Shown here in pieces: positions 1 to 7,879 of a stretch of 64,000 bases of DNA. The first letter of the stretch is position 1, and the number at the start of each line of letters is the position of its first letter. This stretch comes from Thalassobellus sediminis (GTDB lineage: Bacteria > Bacteroidota > Bacteroidia > Flavobacteriales > Flavobacteriaceae), in NCBI RefSeq assembly GCF_044386045.1, contig NZ_JBISCD010000035.1, forward strand, positions 54,022 to 118,021, read 5' to 3'. The position numbers were made by a program, and so were the translations under genes. The notes under the pieces were generated by a model. The model ran no database searches, was not told where the DNA came from, and saw only the letters and a program-made list of their open reading frames with translations.

Positions 1-1545
1 ATCAACATATACTTGTAAAAAACCACGATTAGGTCCGCTTTTAAAAATGGCAGATACATTATAGATACCTGCTCCAGGAGATGGTATTGTATATTCTACA
101 AAATCTCCTATAGCGTTAGCTTCTAAAGCTGTTGCAAAACCACCGCTAGCAATGGTTTCGTTAAATGTATAATGAGGAGTTCCTGTGGTAAAAGAACTTT
201 TAATAGTAAGGTTTTCTACTTCATATGATGTTATGGCTGCATCGTTTGTAGCAGCTGTAACATATATGGCATAAGAGCTTTTTGGAGCCATTTGCGGTAA
301 TGTTAAAGTAACAGCGTTGTTTGATATAACATAATCGTTAGCAATTACTACTTCAGGATTTGTAAGTACCATAGCGTCAGAAATTAATTCTACTCGTATA
401 TTAACTTTACTATTAGTAGTTAAATAATCTGGTATATTATTAAGTGTTAAAGAGACATCATGCGCAGTAAAGTAGTTTCTTGTACCAATTAGGATAACAG
501 ATCTTTTCATAGCGTCATCTGAACTTGCGAGAGCATCAGAGTTTGCTCCAATAACATTTACGCCAACTTTTCTTCCTGTCATGTCTTTATATGCATTATA
601 ATTCCACCATAATCCTCTTGGTGTAACAGGATTGTCGTAAGTAGCCATATCTGCTAGTGTTGCTACAAACTGTGGGTCTTCTCCTGTACGCGACCAACAT
701 GCATGTAATCCAAATTCAAAACCATGTTTAACGGCTCGTTCCATGGAGGCTAGGTAATATACATTAACACCTGGTATAGAAGTAAAGTCATTAGAATAAG
801 ATTGTCCTTGGTATTCTGTTACTGCCATGGGCATAGGATTTATTCCATTGTTTAGCATCCATGTTTTTAATTCTAAACAATGTGCTTCTACATCTAAAGG
901 GTCTGGAGATAATTCATGCCATGCTAGTACCTCTGGTATGCAATTGTTTGTTTTGCAAAAATTTAAGAATTGTTTCATAAATTCAAAATTATAAGCGTGG
1001 TCTTCAGGCGCTTGAATTCGTGCTTCTGGATTTATAGATTTTACTGCTTTATAGGCAACATCGTGAGCTGCAAAGTATCGCTGTCTATTAGTACCACTAT
1101 TTCCCCATTGTAAACGTGGTTCATTCCATGTAATCCATGAATAAACATCAAGATTCCTTGTTTGAGCCTCGTTATAAATATCTTTACAAATGGTAGCCCA
1201 TGCATCAAAAGTTCCTGTATCTGGGTAAAATTGACCTGGATCTCTATGATAATACAAGCCTATCATTAATTTGGCACCAGTTGCTATAGCTCTGTCGTAA
1301 ATAGGTTGCTCAAAATAACTGGGTAGGTTTGGATAATAATCTGCGCCTCTTATAGCATTAATTTTTAAGCCATCAATTAAGTATTGAGAAGGAACAGCGT
1401 CTATGCCATGTAACATACCACTAGCTACTTGGTTTGATGCGCCTTCATCAATATTATAATCTATTGTAATTATTGATGAGGTTTGTGATGATATACTAGA
1501 AAAAATAAGGCAAAATAGTGATGTAAAAATTAATGCTAATTTCAT
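1..1545 (-). CDS. Secreted clan GH-A glycoside hydrolase (GH39-like), 3' end outside window
   Basis: I translated this open frame directly: it starts with ATG at 1545 and runs without a stop through base 1 (515 residues), so the C-terminus lies outside the window. Residues 1-20 form a signal peptide (lysine, hydrophobic core, then SSISSQ). The central part reads as a TIM-barrel glycosidase: E142 in the motif WNEPRL is the expected acid/base and E244 in AVTEYQG the expected nucleophile of a clan GH-A retaining enzyme. The barrel is followed by a beta-rich domain and, from about residue 450, a galactose-binding/CBM6-like module (YEVENL, GDFVEYTI). The role inferred is extracellular or periplasmic polysaccharide cleavage. 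The exact GH family (39, 5 or another clan A family) and the substrate cannot be told from the sequence. No sugar-uptake (SusCD) genes are adjacent in the window. Confidence 0.75.
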   Translation of the reverse strand, partial: MKLALIFTSLFCLIFSSISSQTSSIITIDYNIDEGASNQVASGMLHGIDAVPSQYLIDGLKINAIRGADYYPNLPSYFEQPIYDRAIATGAKLMIGLYYHRDPGQFYPDTGTFDAWATICKDIYNEAQTRNLDVYSWITWNEPRLQWGNSGTNRQRYFAAHDVAYKAVKSINPEARIQAPEDHAYNFEFMKQFLNFCKTNNCIPEVLAWHELSPDPLDVEAHCLELKTWMLNNGINPMPMAVTEYQGQSYSNDFTSIPGVNVYYLASMERAVKHGFEFGLHACWSRTGEDPQFVATLADMATYDNPVTPRGLWWNYNAYKDMTGRKVGVNVIGANSDALASSDDAMKRSVILIGTRNYFTAHDVSLTLNNIPDYLTTNSKVNIRVELISDAMVLTNPEVVIANDYVISNNAVTLTLPQMAPKSSYAIYVTAATNDAAITSYEVENLTIKSSFTTGTPHYTFNETIASGGFATALEANAIGDFVEYTIPSPGAGIYNVSAIFKSGPNRGFLQVYVD

Positions 1546-1823
1546 AGTTTAGTTTTGATGGCTCTTAATTAAAGTTGGAAAAAATCTTAATTAAGTTTAA
1601 CAATGAAATTTAATTTAAGATTTATATTTACAAATTAAGAGTTAATAATTAAATGTTAACAGGTGTAAATTAGTGTAAAAAGGGGTACGAAATGGTTATG
1701 TAGATGTTTGTATGGTAATTTTTTAGCTTCTGTAAAAGATATTAAGAGTTTTAAATATTTAAGAGCGTGTTTTAGTAAATGTTATAGCTTATTAAAAAAA
1801 AACAAACCAAATGTGAGTTATTG

Positions 1824-1912
1824 TGTCATTTCTACGAAATGAAGAAATTACATAAAGTTAGTAAATATAATAAAGATGCGATATCTCAATCGTACCTCAT
1901 TTCGACATGACA
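1824..1912. repeat. Palindromic intergenic element with TGTCAT/ATGACA ends
   Basis: This 89-base non-coding element sits in the 462-base gap between the glycosidase gene and the collagen-like gene. Its ends are inverted (TGTCAT at 1824-1829, ATGACA at 1907-1912) and an inner inverted pair is CGAAATGA at 1835-1842 with TCATTTCG at 1897-1904. It has the look of a REP/MITE-like palindromic repeat. The remainder of the gap (1546-1823) is very AT-rich and shows no convincing gene. Confidence 0.5.
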
Positions 1913-1950
1913 ATAAATAGAACACAAAGTTGAAAATTATACGCATAAAA

Positions 1951-1985
1951 AAAAGCTGTCTTTACTATAAAAGACAGCTTTTTTT
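1951..1985 (-). terminator. Terminator hairpin after collagen-like gene
   Basis: A perfect 13-bp stem (AAAAGCTGTCTTT at 1951-1963 against 1970-1982) with a six-base loop lies about 22 bases past the stop of the minus-strand gene ending at 2008. A-tracts and T-tracts flank both sides, so it could act in either direction. Confidence 0.8.
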
Positions 1986-2007
1986 TTTATGTGTATTTTG
2001 TAATTTT

Positions 2008-3690
2008 TTAATGTAAATCTGTCCAATCATGAATATTATTAGCATTATAAGTTCTAAAGCAAAAATCGCTCGATTGTGCAGCACCATTGTAGTAGGCATC
2101 TCCACCGCTATAGGTGTCTGAAGAATCGCGACCCCATCTTGCACTATCAGGACCATTAGAAGAAATGCAAGAAATTGTATATTGGTTACCAGCAACTAAT
2201 GTTACTCCTGAAATTGTAACGGAATACCATGTATAGTTTCCAGAAACTGTTGGCATAGCTTGAGTGAAAAGGATGGTGCCAGATGTTCCAGCACCATCTC
2301 TTAATGTAAAGGTTATGTTATTGTCAGCTAAGAAAGATTCCTCCAAATAAACGTCAACTTGTGTTAAAGCTCCAGAAAACCCTGCAGTAAAACTTTGTGA
2401 TGAATCATCCATTAGTCTGTCATCGTTCTGGGTTTCTTGTGATTGGTCTACACCATTTCCAGTTGCAGCTCTATAACCTTGAAACTTGTTAGTATCGGTG
2501 TTATAAATTACCATACCAGGAACTGCCGTTAAATTATCACGTTCGGTTTCATTTAGTCTAGGTAATAGTAAAGCGCCTGTTGTAGAGCTTATGTCTACAG
2601 CAGCACTGGCATTAGGCGTATCTGTACCCACTGCAATTTGGTTAACATTAACAATACTTTTTTCATTAGCATCGTTACTTTCTGTTAAAACGTCTTCTAG
2701 GTTTTGTGTTTCGGTTTCTAACTTAGCATCAAGAGCCGTTTGTAAACCATCTGTTTTGGCAATGGTTAAGTCGCCATCAGCAATCGCGTCTTGTTTCGAA
2801 TCTAAAGCAGTTTGTAAACCGCTAGTACGAGCAATTGTTAGGTCGCCGTCACCAATGTTAGCTTGTTTTGCATCAAGAGCTGTTTGTAAATTTGTTATTT
2901 TATTTATGGCTATAGTACCAGAAATGTTACTTTCAGTTACAGAGGTTAAATAGCCATTATCACTAACATAATTATCAACTTGAGTTTCGGTAAGTTGAGT
3001 ATCTGTAGTTTGGTTAGTCCATGTATAGGTTCCAGAACCATTTGTTTTTAAAACTTGTCCATCTGTTCCTCCGGTTGGTAATTCAGTTACATCGTTTCCG
3101 TCAGCACCAGTATCCCCTTTGTCTCCTTTTGGTCCAGTTGCACCAGTATCCCCTTTGTCTCCTTTGTCACCTTTTAGTCCTTGTTCACCAGTATCGCCTT
3201 GATCACCTTTATCACCTTTTAGTCCTTGTGCACCAGTATCGCCTTGGTCTCCTTTATCACCTTTGTCTCCTTTAGGTCCAGGGGTTGAACTACCAGATGT
3301 TTTGGCGTACAAAGCATAAGGTACACTCATTAATTGGCTTGTGCTTGTTATATTATATGCACTTCCTCCAGTAGGATCTATTTCAGTTTTAATAAAATAG
3401 GTGTTTGCAGACCAGTCTATGGTTGTGAAATCGTCACTAGATGTTCCGTTGCCAATTTCAATAGAAATTAAACCGTTAGCATTCGTGCTTGGGTTTTGTG
3501 TTTCGGTATAAACAGCAGTTCCACTAGCAGAACTTTGTAATATGCTAATTTGTATACCAATAGGTTGGTTGGCTAAAATTTCGTCGCTAGAATTTCTAAT
3601 AATAGCTTGATAACTTAATTTTTCCGGTGTTTGTGCTTCAATAGAAATTGAGACTAACAGTAAAATTATAATTAGGGCTAGTTTTTTCAT
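2008..3690 (-). CDS. Secreted collagen-like repeat / tail-fibre-like surface protein
   Basis: A 560-residue protein with a signal peptide (about residues 1-19, cleavage before Q20). Residues 24-130 form a beta-rich head starting KLSYQAIIRN, common in Bacteroidota exported proteins. Residues 138-199 are an uninterrupted Gly-X-Y collagen-like tract built from GDKGDKGDTG-type triplets. Residues 265-325 contain three near-identical units (LQTALDAKQ with GDGDLTIA) like those of phage tail fibres and trimeric adhesins. Residues 375-405 carry a GALLLPRL...PGMVIYNT segment, and the last 145 residues look like a beta-sandwich. No T9SS tail is evident. The gene starts four bases after the stop of the small T9SS protein encoded just upstream, so the two are probably co-transcribed. 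The role is inferred to be a trimeric surface stalk or adhesin; the substrate is unknown. There are no phage genes nearby. Confidence 0.75.
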   Translation of the reverse strand: MKKLALIIILLLVSISIEAQTPEKLSYQAIIRNSSDEILANQPIGIQISILQSSASGTAVYTETQNPSTNANGLISIEIGNGTSSDDFTTIDWSANTYFIKTEIDPTGGSAYNITSTSQLMSVPYALYAKTSGSSTPGPKGDKGDKGDQGDTGAQGLKGDKGDQGDTGEQGLKGDKGDKGDTGATGPKGDKGDTGADGNDVTELPTGGTDGQVLKTNGSGTYTWTNQTTDTQLTETQVDNYVSDNGYLTSVTESNISGTIAINKITNLQTALDAKQANIGDGDLTIARTSGLQTALDSKQDAIADGDLTIAKTDGLQTALDAKLETETQNLEDVLTESNDANEKSIVNVNQIAVGTDTPNASAAVDISSTTGALLLPRLNETERDNLTAVPGMVIYNTDTNKFQGYRAATGNGVDQSQETQNDDRLMDDSSQSFTAGFSGALTQVDVYLEESFLADNNITFTLRDGAGTSGTILFTQAMPTVSGNYTWYSVTISGVTLVAGNQYTISCISSNGPDSARWGRDSSDTYSGGDAYYNGAAQSSDFCFRTYNANNIHDWTDLH

Positions 3691-3694
3691 CGGA

Positions 3695-4186
3695 TTAATT
3701 TTTAATTATTTTAAATGTTTTGGTTGTGTGGTTATGTGTATTATTAATTTTTAGAAGATAGGTAGCCATTTCTAAGTGGTTTACATTAATCATAGTAGTT
3801 TTATCTTTAATGGTTCCGCTGGTTATTAATTTTCCAGAAATATCTAATAGTTTGTAAGACATTGCTTTCGGTTTAAAATCATCAATTTGAATATTTAAAA
3901 TAGACGTAGTTGGATTTGGATAGGTTGAAACATCTAGATTGGTTTCTAAATCTATAACCGTTAAACTTGAAGCATCAAAATTAAATTGAATGCCTTTAAT
4001 AACAGTACCATTTGAGCTGGTTGCATTCTGTTGCATTATTTGACCAACAGAATAACTAACAGAACCTCCAGTATCTGTTGTACTATTTCCTGAAGTTAAA
4101 AGGACTTCTTGAGCTTCTATTTTATTAGTATGAATTACTAATACTAATAAAAAAACAATAGATTTTAAAATGTTTTTTTGTTTCAT
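3695..4186 (-). CDS. Small secreted protein with T9SS type A sorting tail
   Basis: A 163-residue protein. It has a signal peptide (about residues 1-25), a short beta-rich segment with SVSYSVGQI, and a C-terminal Por-secretion (type A) sorting domain from about residue 88: STYPNPTTSILNI, then SYKLLDISGKLI, then the closing YLLKINN...KTFKIIKN. Such tails direct proteins through the type IX secretion system to the cell surface or medium. The stop is four bases from the start of the collagen-like gene, so this is the first gene of a two-gene unit. The SYSVGQ-type small proteins are often found next to tail-fibre-like proteins in flavobacteria (recollection, not checked). The partner may be held at the surface by this protein, but that is inference. 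Confidence 0.8.
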   Translation of the reverse strand: MKQKNILKSIVFLLVLVIHTNKIEAQEVLLTSGNSTTDTGGSVSYSVGQIMQQNATSSNGTVIKGIQFNFDASSLTVIDLETNLDVSTYPNPTTSILNIQIDDFKPKAMSYKLLDISGKLITSGTIKDKTTMINVNHLEMATYLLKINNTHNHTTKTFKIIKN

Positions 4187-4477
4187 ATTATGTGTTTTAA
4201 AACTTAAATAATCGATAAAATACTTATAAATCTGTTCAAATGTAATAAAACTATATTTAAAAACAAAAAAATCTTACAATTTAGTTGTTGTGTAGGATTT
4301 TGAAATTCCTTTGGAGAAGAATATTAATTTGTTGATTTTAATATTTTTCTATTTGAGGTTTTAATTGTATTCTTTTGAAACGTAAAAATGTTTTTTTTAG
4401 ATAAGTATAATTAAAACCTTTAAGAAGAAACTTTTGTAAAAGCCGATGTTACTAATATTCAAAAAAGTGTATTGAAG

Positions 4478-5587
4478 TTAATCTTTTAGTGAATGTGTTT
4501 GTTTTTTGAATTTGTCAATTAATTTCCTAGCTAAATTATAAACAAAGTGATTTGTTTTTATATAATAAAATGAAATAAAACAGACTATGGCTATAAATAG
4601 TAAAGCGCCTAAAATGGCTTCAGTGGGATTTAAAGATTGATTTAAAAACCGTTTTAAGCCATAACCGGTATAACTTCCAAAAAGAATAATAAAATGTATC
4701 ACATAAATGGATAGTGTTTTTTCTCCTATTCTAGAAATAATAGATTGTTTTAAGAAATTTTCAAATGCATAAAAAAGACCAAACAGGATGAGTACATTTC
4801 CAAAACGAGAAAAAAGGTAATTGTAATCGGCACTTCGTTTTAATAATTCAATACCTGTAAAAGTATTTAGTTTTAAAAGAAACCATGTAGAAAAAAACAT
4901 AAGTAAAATTCCTATTGCAAAAAATGTAAGTATAGTAACTATTTTAAAACGATTACGATGCGCATGTCTAAAAAATACGGTAGAAATAAAAGCACCAAAA
5001 GCAGAATAGCCTAACCAAGGTAAAATGGTGAAAACAGAGCCGTTTATTTTTGTCATATAGTTGGCAATAATAAGAGGCAGGTTGTTTATAACTAAATTTC
5101 TATAAAGCGGTTCAGATAAAAAAGAAAAGCAACCAATTGCTAAAAGCACACATGCAAATAAGTAGCTGTGTTTTTTTAAGAGAATATGTAAACAGACTAG
5201 AATGATTAATGCTAATCCAATACATTGCAATACATCAACTACTAAAAAATAAGAATTAAAATTCCCATAAAACCAATTCATTAAATTAACTCTGAGACTA
5301 TAACCTATAATTATTAGTAGCAAGCCTCTAAAGAGTCCTTTTTTTATTCTAGGTTGGTCATTGCCTTTAGCATGAGCACGTAGTAGTAAATATGTAAATA
5401 TTAGACCAGAAATAGTGAAAAATACTGGTGCTGTAATACCTCTAAAGTAAGACCATATAACAAAAGCAGTTTTAGATGAGTCTTTGTAAATAGGATCTAA
5501 GAGTGTGTCAATAAAATGGCCTTGAAGCATCATTAGTATAGCAAAGGCTCTTACGGCATCAATAAAATATAAACGGTTGGTATGCAA
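4478..5587 (-). CDS. Multi-pass membrane acyltransferase (acyltransferase 3 / HGSNAT-like)
   Basis: A 369-residue polytopic membrane protein with roughly ten hydrophobic segments. The N-terminus, FIDAVRAFAILMMLQGHF, has the arginine and histidine typical of the first helix of acyltransferase-3 and of heparan-alpha-glucosaminide N-acetyltransferase-like (DUF1624) proteins. The family moves acyl groups across or at the inner membrane onto sugars, lipids or polysaccharides. The substrate here is unknown. The gene stands alone, with about 290 bases of AT-rich DNA on each side in which I see no other gene. The two possible families cannot be separated with certainty by eye. Confidence 0.75.
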   Translation of the reverse strand: MHTNRLYFIDAVRAFAILMMLQGHFIDTLLDPIYKDSSKTAFVIWSYFRGITAPVFFTISGLIFTYLLLRAHAKGNDQPRIKKGLFRGLLLIIIGYSLRVNLMNWFYGNFNSYFLVVDVLQCIGLALIILVCLHILLKKHSYLFACVLLAIGCFSFLSEPLYRNLVINNLPLIIANYMTKINGSVFTILPWLGYSAFGAFISTVFFRHAHRNRFKIVTILTFFAIGILLMFFSTWFLLKLNTFTGIELLKRSADYNYLFSRFGNVLILFGLFYAFENFLKQSIISRIGEKTLSIYVIHFIILFGSYTGYGLKRFLNQSLNPTEAILGALLFIAIVCFISFYYIKTNHFVYNLARKLIDKFKKQTHSLKD

Positions 5588-5881
5588 TACAATTTGGTTT
5601 GGTTGATATAAAGATACTTTTAAATTTTAAATTACATAAAATAAAAATTTGTTTAAAATTGTCAATATTATTTTACTAAATGGTAGTGTGTGTTTTTATT
5701 ATTAGTTCATGTAAGATCATGATAGTAGTTAATGTTTTTAATATTATATTAGCGACTTTGTATTTTTTAAATAATATAAAATATGATTTTTGTTAGTTTT
5801 CAATAAATTATTTTATTAAAATTATTGAAGATTTATAATACTAAATACATTTAAAAACAACCAACTAAATTAAATTAAGAA

Positions 5882-6136
5882 ATGACAAAAAGTAATGCAA
5901 AAGCCTATTGGAAAGAAAATATAAGGTATGTTCTCATACTTTTAGCAATATGGTTTATAGTTTCATTCGGAGCAGGAATTTTATTTAAAGACACATTAAA
6001 CACTATTAGAATTGGGGGTTTTAAACTAGGTTTCTGGTTTGCACAACAAGGGTCTATGTATGTCTTTGTTGTTTTGATTTTTGTATATGTTCGCTTAATG
6101 AATAAACTTGATAAAAAATACGGATATGATGCATAG
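5882..6136 (+). CDS. Small subunit of sodium:solute symporter (DUF4212)
   Basis: An 84-residue protein with two hydrophobic segments (about 17-33 and 55-71) and the family signature of DUF4212 (AYWKENIRYV near the N-terminus, GFKLGFWFAQQGS before the second helix, short charged tail). DUF4212 proteins are encoded directly upstream of large VC_2705-type sodium:solute symporter subunits and are thought to form a two-component acetate/carboxylate transporter. The stop codon overlaps the start of the large-subunit gene, which supports translational coupling. Confidence 0.92.
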   Translation: MTKSNAKAYWKENIRYVLILLAIWFIVSFGAGILFKDTLNTIRIGGFKLGFWFAQQGSMYVFVVLIFVYVRLMNKLDKKYGYDA

Positions 6137-7850
6137 TTTATTAATTGAAGGCATAGGTGTACAAAATTGGACGTACATTTTAGTAGGCGTAACATTTGCA
6201 ATTTATATTGGTATTGCTATCTGGACCCGAGCCGGATCAACCAAAGAGTTTTATGTTGCTGGAGGAGGTGTTTCACCTTTAGCTAATGGAATGGCTACAG
6301 CTGCTGATTGGATGAGTGCTGCGTCATTTATTTCTATGGCAGGAATTATTTCTTTTGATGGCTATGATGGTGCCGTGTATCTTATGGGATGGACAGGTGG
6401 TTATGTGCTTTTAGCATTATTATTAGCGCCATATTTAAGAAAGTTTGGAAAATTTACAGTACCCGATTTTATAGGAGATCGTTACTATTCTAACACAGCA
6501 CGTTTAGTAGGTGTTATTTGTGCACTTTTAGTATCGTTTACGTATGTTGCAGGACAAATGAGAGGTGTTGGACTCGTATTTTCTCGTTTCTTAGAGGTCG
6601 ATATTAATACAGGTGTTATAATAGGAATGCTAATTGTATTATTTTATGCTGTACTAGGAGGTATGAAAGGTATCACATATACGCAAGTAGCACAATACTG
6701 TGTATTGATTTTTGCTTTTATGGTACCTGTTATTTTTATATCTATTCAAATGACAGGAAACCCAATACCTCAATTAGGATTTGGTAGTACATTGGCAGAT
6801 GGATCTGGTACTTATTTACTAGATAAATTAGATGGCTTGAGTACCGATCTTGGTTTTGCTGAATATACAGAAGGTTCTAAATCTACTATAGATATTTTTG
6901 CAATTACATTTGCTTTAATGGTTGGTACAGCAGGTTTACCACACGTTATTGTACGTTTCTTTACTGTTAAGAAAGTTAAAGATGCTCGTAAATCGGCAGG
7001 TTTAGCATTATTACTTATCGTTATTTTGTATACAGCTGCTCCAGCAGTTTCTGTTTTTGCTAGAACAAACATGATTGAAACGGTTTCTAACCAACCATAT
7101 GCTAATATGCCAGAATGGTTTAAAAAATGGGAAACTACGGGTTTAATTGTGTTTAACGATAAAAATAAAGATGGTATCATCCAGTATGTAGCCGATGAGT
7201 CTGTTAATGAATTAAAAGTAGATAAAGATATTATGGTTTTGGCTAATCCTGAAATAGCAAAACTACCAAATTGGGTAATTGCTTTAGTTGCAGCAGGAGC
7301 ATTGGCAGCAGCTTTATCAACAGCAGCAGGTTTATTATTAGTAATTTCATCATCAGTTTCTCATGATTTAATTAAGAAAATAGTAAATCCTAATATTTCA
7401 GAAAAAGGAGAACTAGTAGCTGCACGTTTATCGGCAGTAGTAGCAGTATGTGTTGCCGGTTATTTCGGAATTAATCCACCAGGCTTTGTAGCAGCAACAG
7501 TTGCTTTAGCGTTTGGTCTAGCAGCAGCATCCTTTTTTCCTGCCATTATATTAGGAATTTTTTATAAAAAAATGAATAAAGAAGGCGCTATAGCTGGTAT
7601 GGTAGTAGGTATTGTAGCCATGTTGTTATATATGGTTAAATATAGATTAGGCTGGTTTGATGATGTTGTTCCAAACAAAAGCGAATGGTGGTTTGGTATT
7701 TCTCCAGAAGGATTCGGTACTGTGGCCATGGTTTTAAATTTTATAGTATCTATCATTATTATGAAATTCACACCAGATCCGCCACAAGACGTACAAGAAA
7801 TTGTAGAAAACATAAGAATACCAAGTGGTGCAGGTGAGGCAACACATTAA
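6126..7850 (+). CDS. Sodium:solute symporter large subunit (VC_2705 family, probable acetate uptake)
   Basis: About 574 residues with some 13 predicted membrane helices. It belongs to the solute:sodium symporter family: GGGVSPLANGMATAADWMSAASF is the characteristic helix 1-2 region. It contains the hydrophilic insert typical of the VC_2705 subgroup, with a calcium-loop-like stretch (DKNKDGIIQ). An upstream TTG at 6108 is in frame, but the ATG pair at 6126/6129 overlaps the DUF4212 stop (6134-6136) and is preferred. Position between DUF4212 and acetyl-CoA synthetase strongly suggests acetate or another short carboxylate as substrate. It acts in the inner membrane and the first gene of the set supplies its small partner. 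Confidence 0.92.
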   Translation: MMHSLLIEGIGVQNWTYILVGVTFAIYIGIAIWTRAGSTKEFYVAGGGVSPLANGMATAADWMSAASFISMAGIISFDGYDGAVYLMGWTGGYVLLALLLAPYLRKFGKFTVPDFIGDRYYSNTARLVGVICALLVSFTYVAGQMRGVGLVFSRFLEVDINTGVIIGMLIVLFYAVLGGMKGITYTQVAQYCVLIFAFMVPVIFISIQMTGNPIPQLGFGSTLADGSGTYLLDKLDGLSTDLGFAEYTEGSKSTIDIFAITFALMVGTAGLPHVIVRFFTVKKVKDARKSAGLALLLIVILYTAAPAVSVFARTNMIETVSNQPYANMPEWFKKWETTGLIVFNDKNKDGIIQYVADESVNELKVDKDIMVLANPEIAKLPNWVIALVAAGALAAALSTAAGLLLVISSSVSHDLIKKIVNPNISEKGELVAARLSAVVAVCVAGYFGINPPGFVAATVALAFGLAAASFFPAIILGIFYKKMNKEGAIAGMVVGIVAMLLYMVKYRLGWFDDVVPNKSEWWFGISPEGFGTVAMVLNFIVSIIIMKFTPDPPQDVQEIVENIRIPSGAGEATH

Positions 7851-7879
7851 AAAGAAAATAGAATATTTTAGATAGCAGT

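Noticed and set aside
3021..3275. A leucine- and histidine-rich open frame on the plus strand
   Set aside because: It is the antisense image of the Gly-X-Y tract of the collagen-like gene; low-complexity DNA keeps other frames open by chance.
3110..3290. Short repeated DNA words that could look like a CRISPR array
   Set aside because: The repeats have no fixed unit and no spacers and they encode the collagen-like triplets; no cas genes are near.
2008..4186. Prophage remnant, because of tail-fibre-like repeats
   Set aside because: There are no capsid, terminase, portal or integrase genes, and both proteins have signal peptides, which phage tail fibres do not.
6108..6125. TTG start for the symporter
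   Set aside because: ATG codons at 6126 and 6129 overlap the preceding stop as usual for coupled genes; the longer start adds MIKNTD only.
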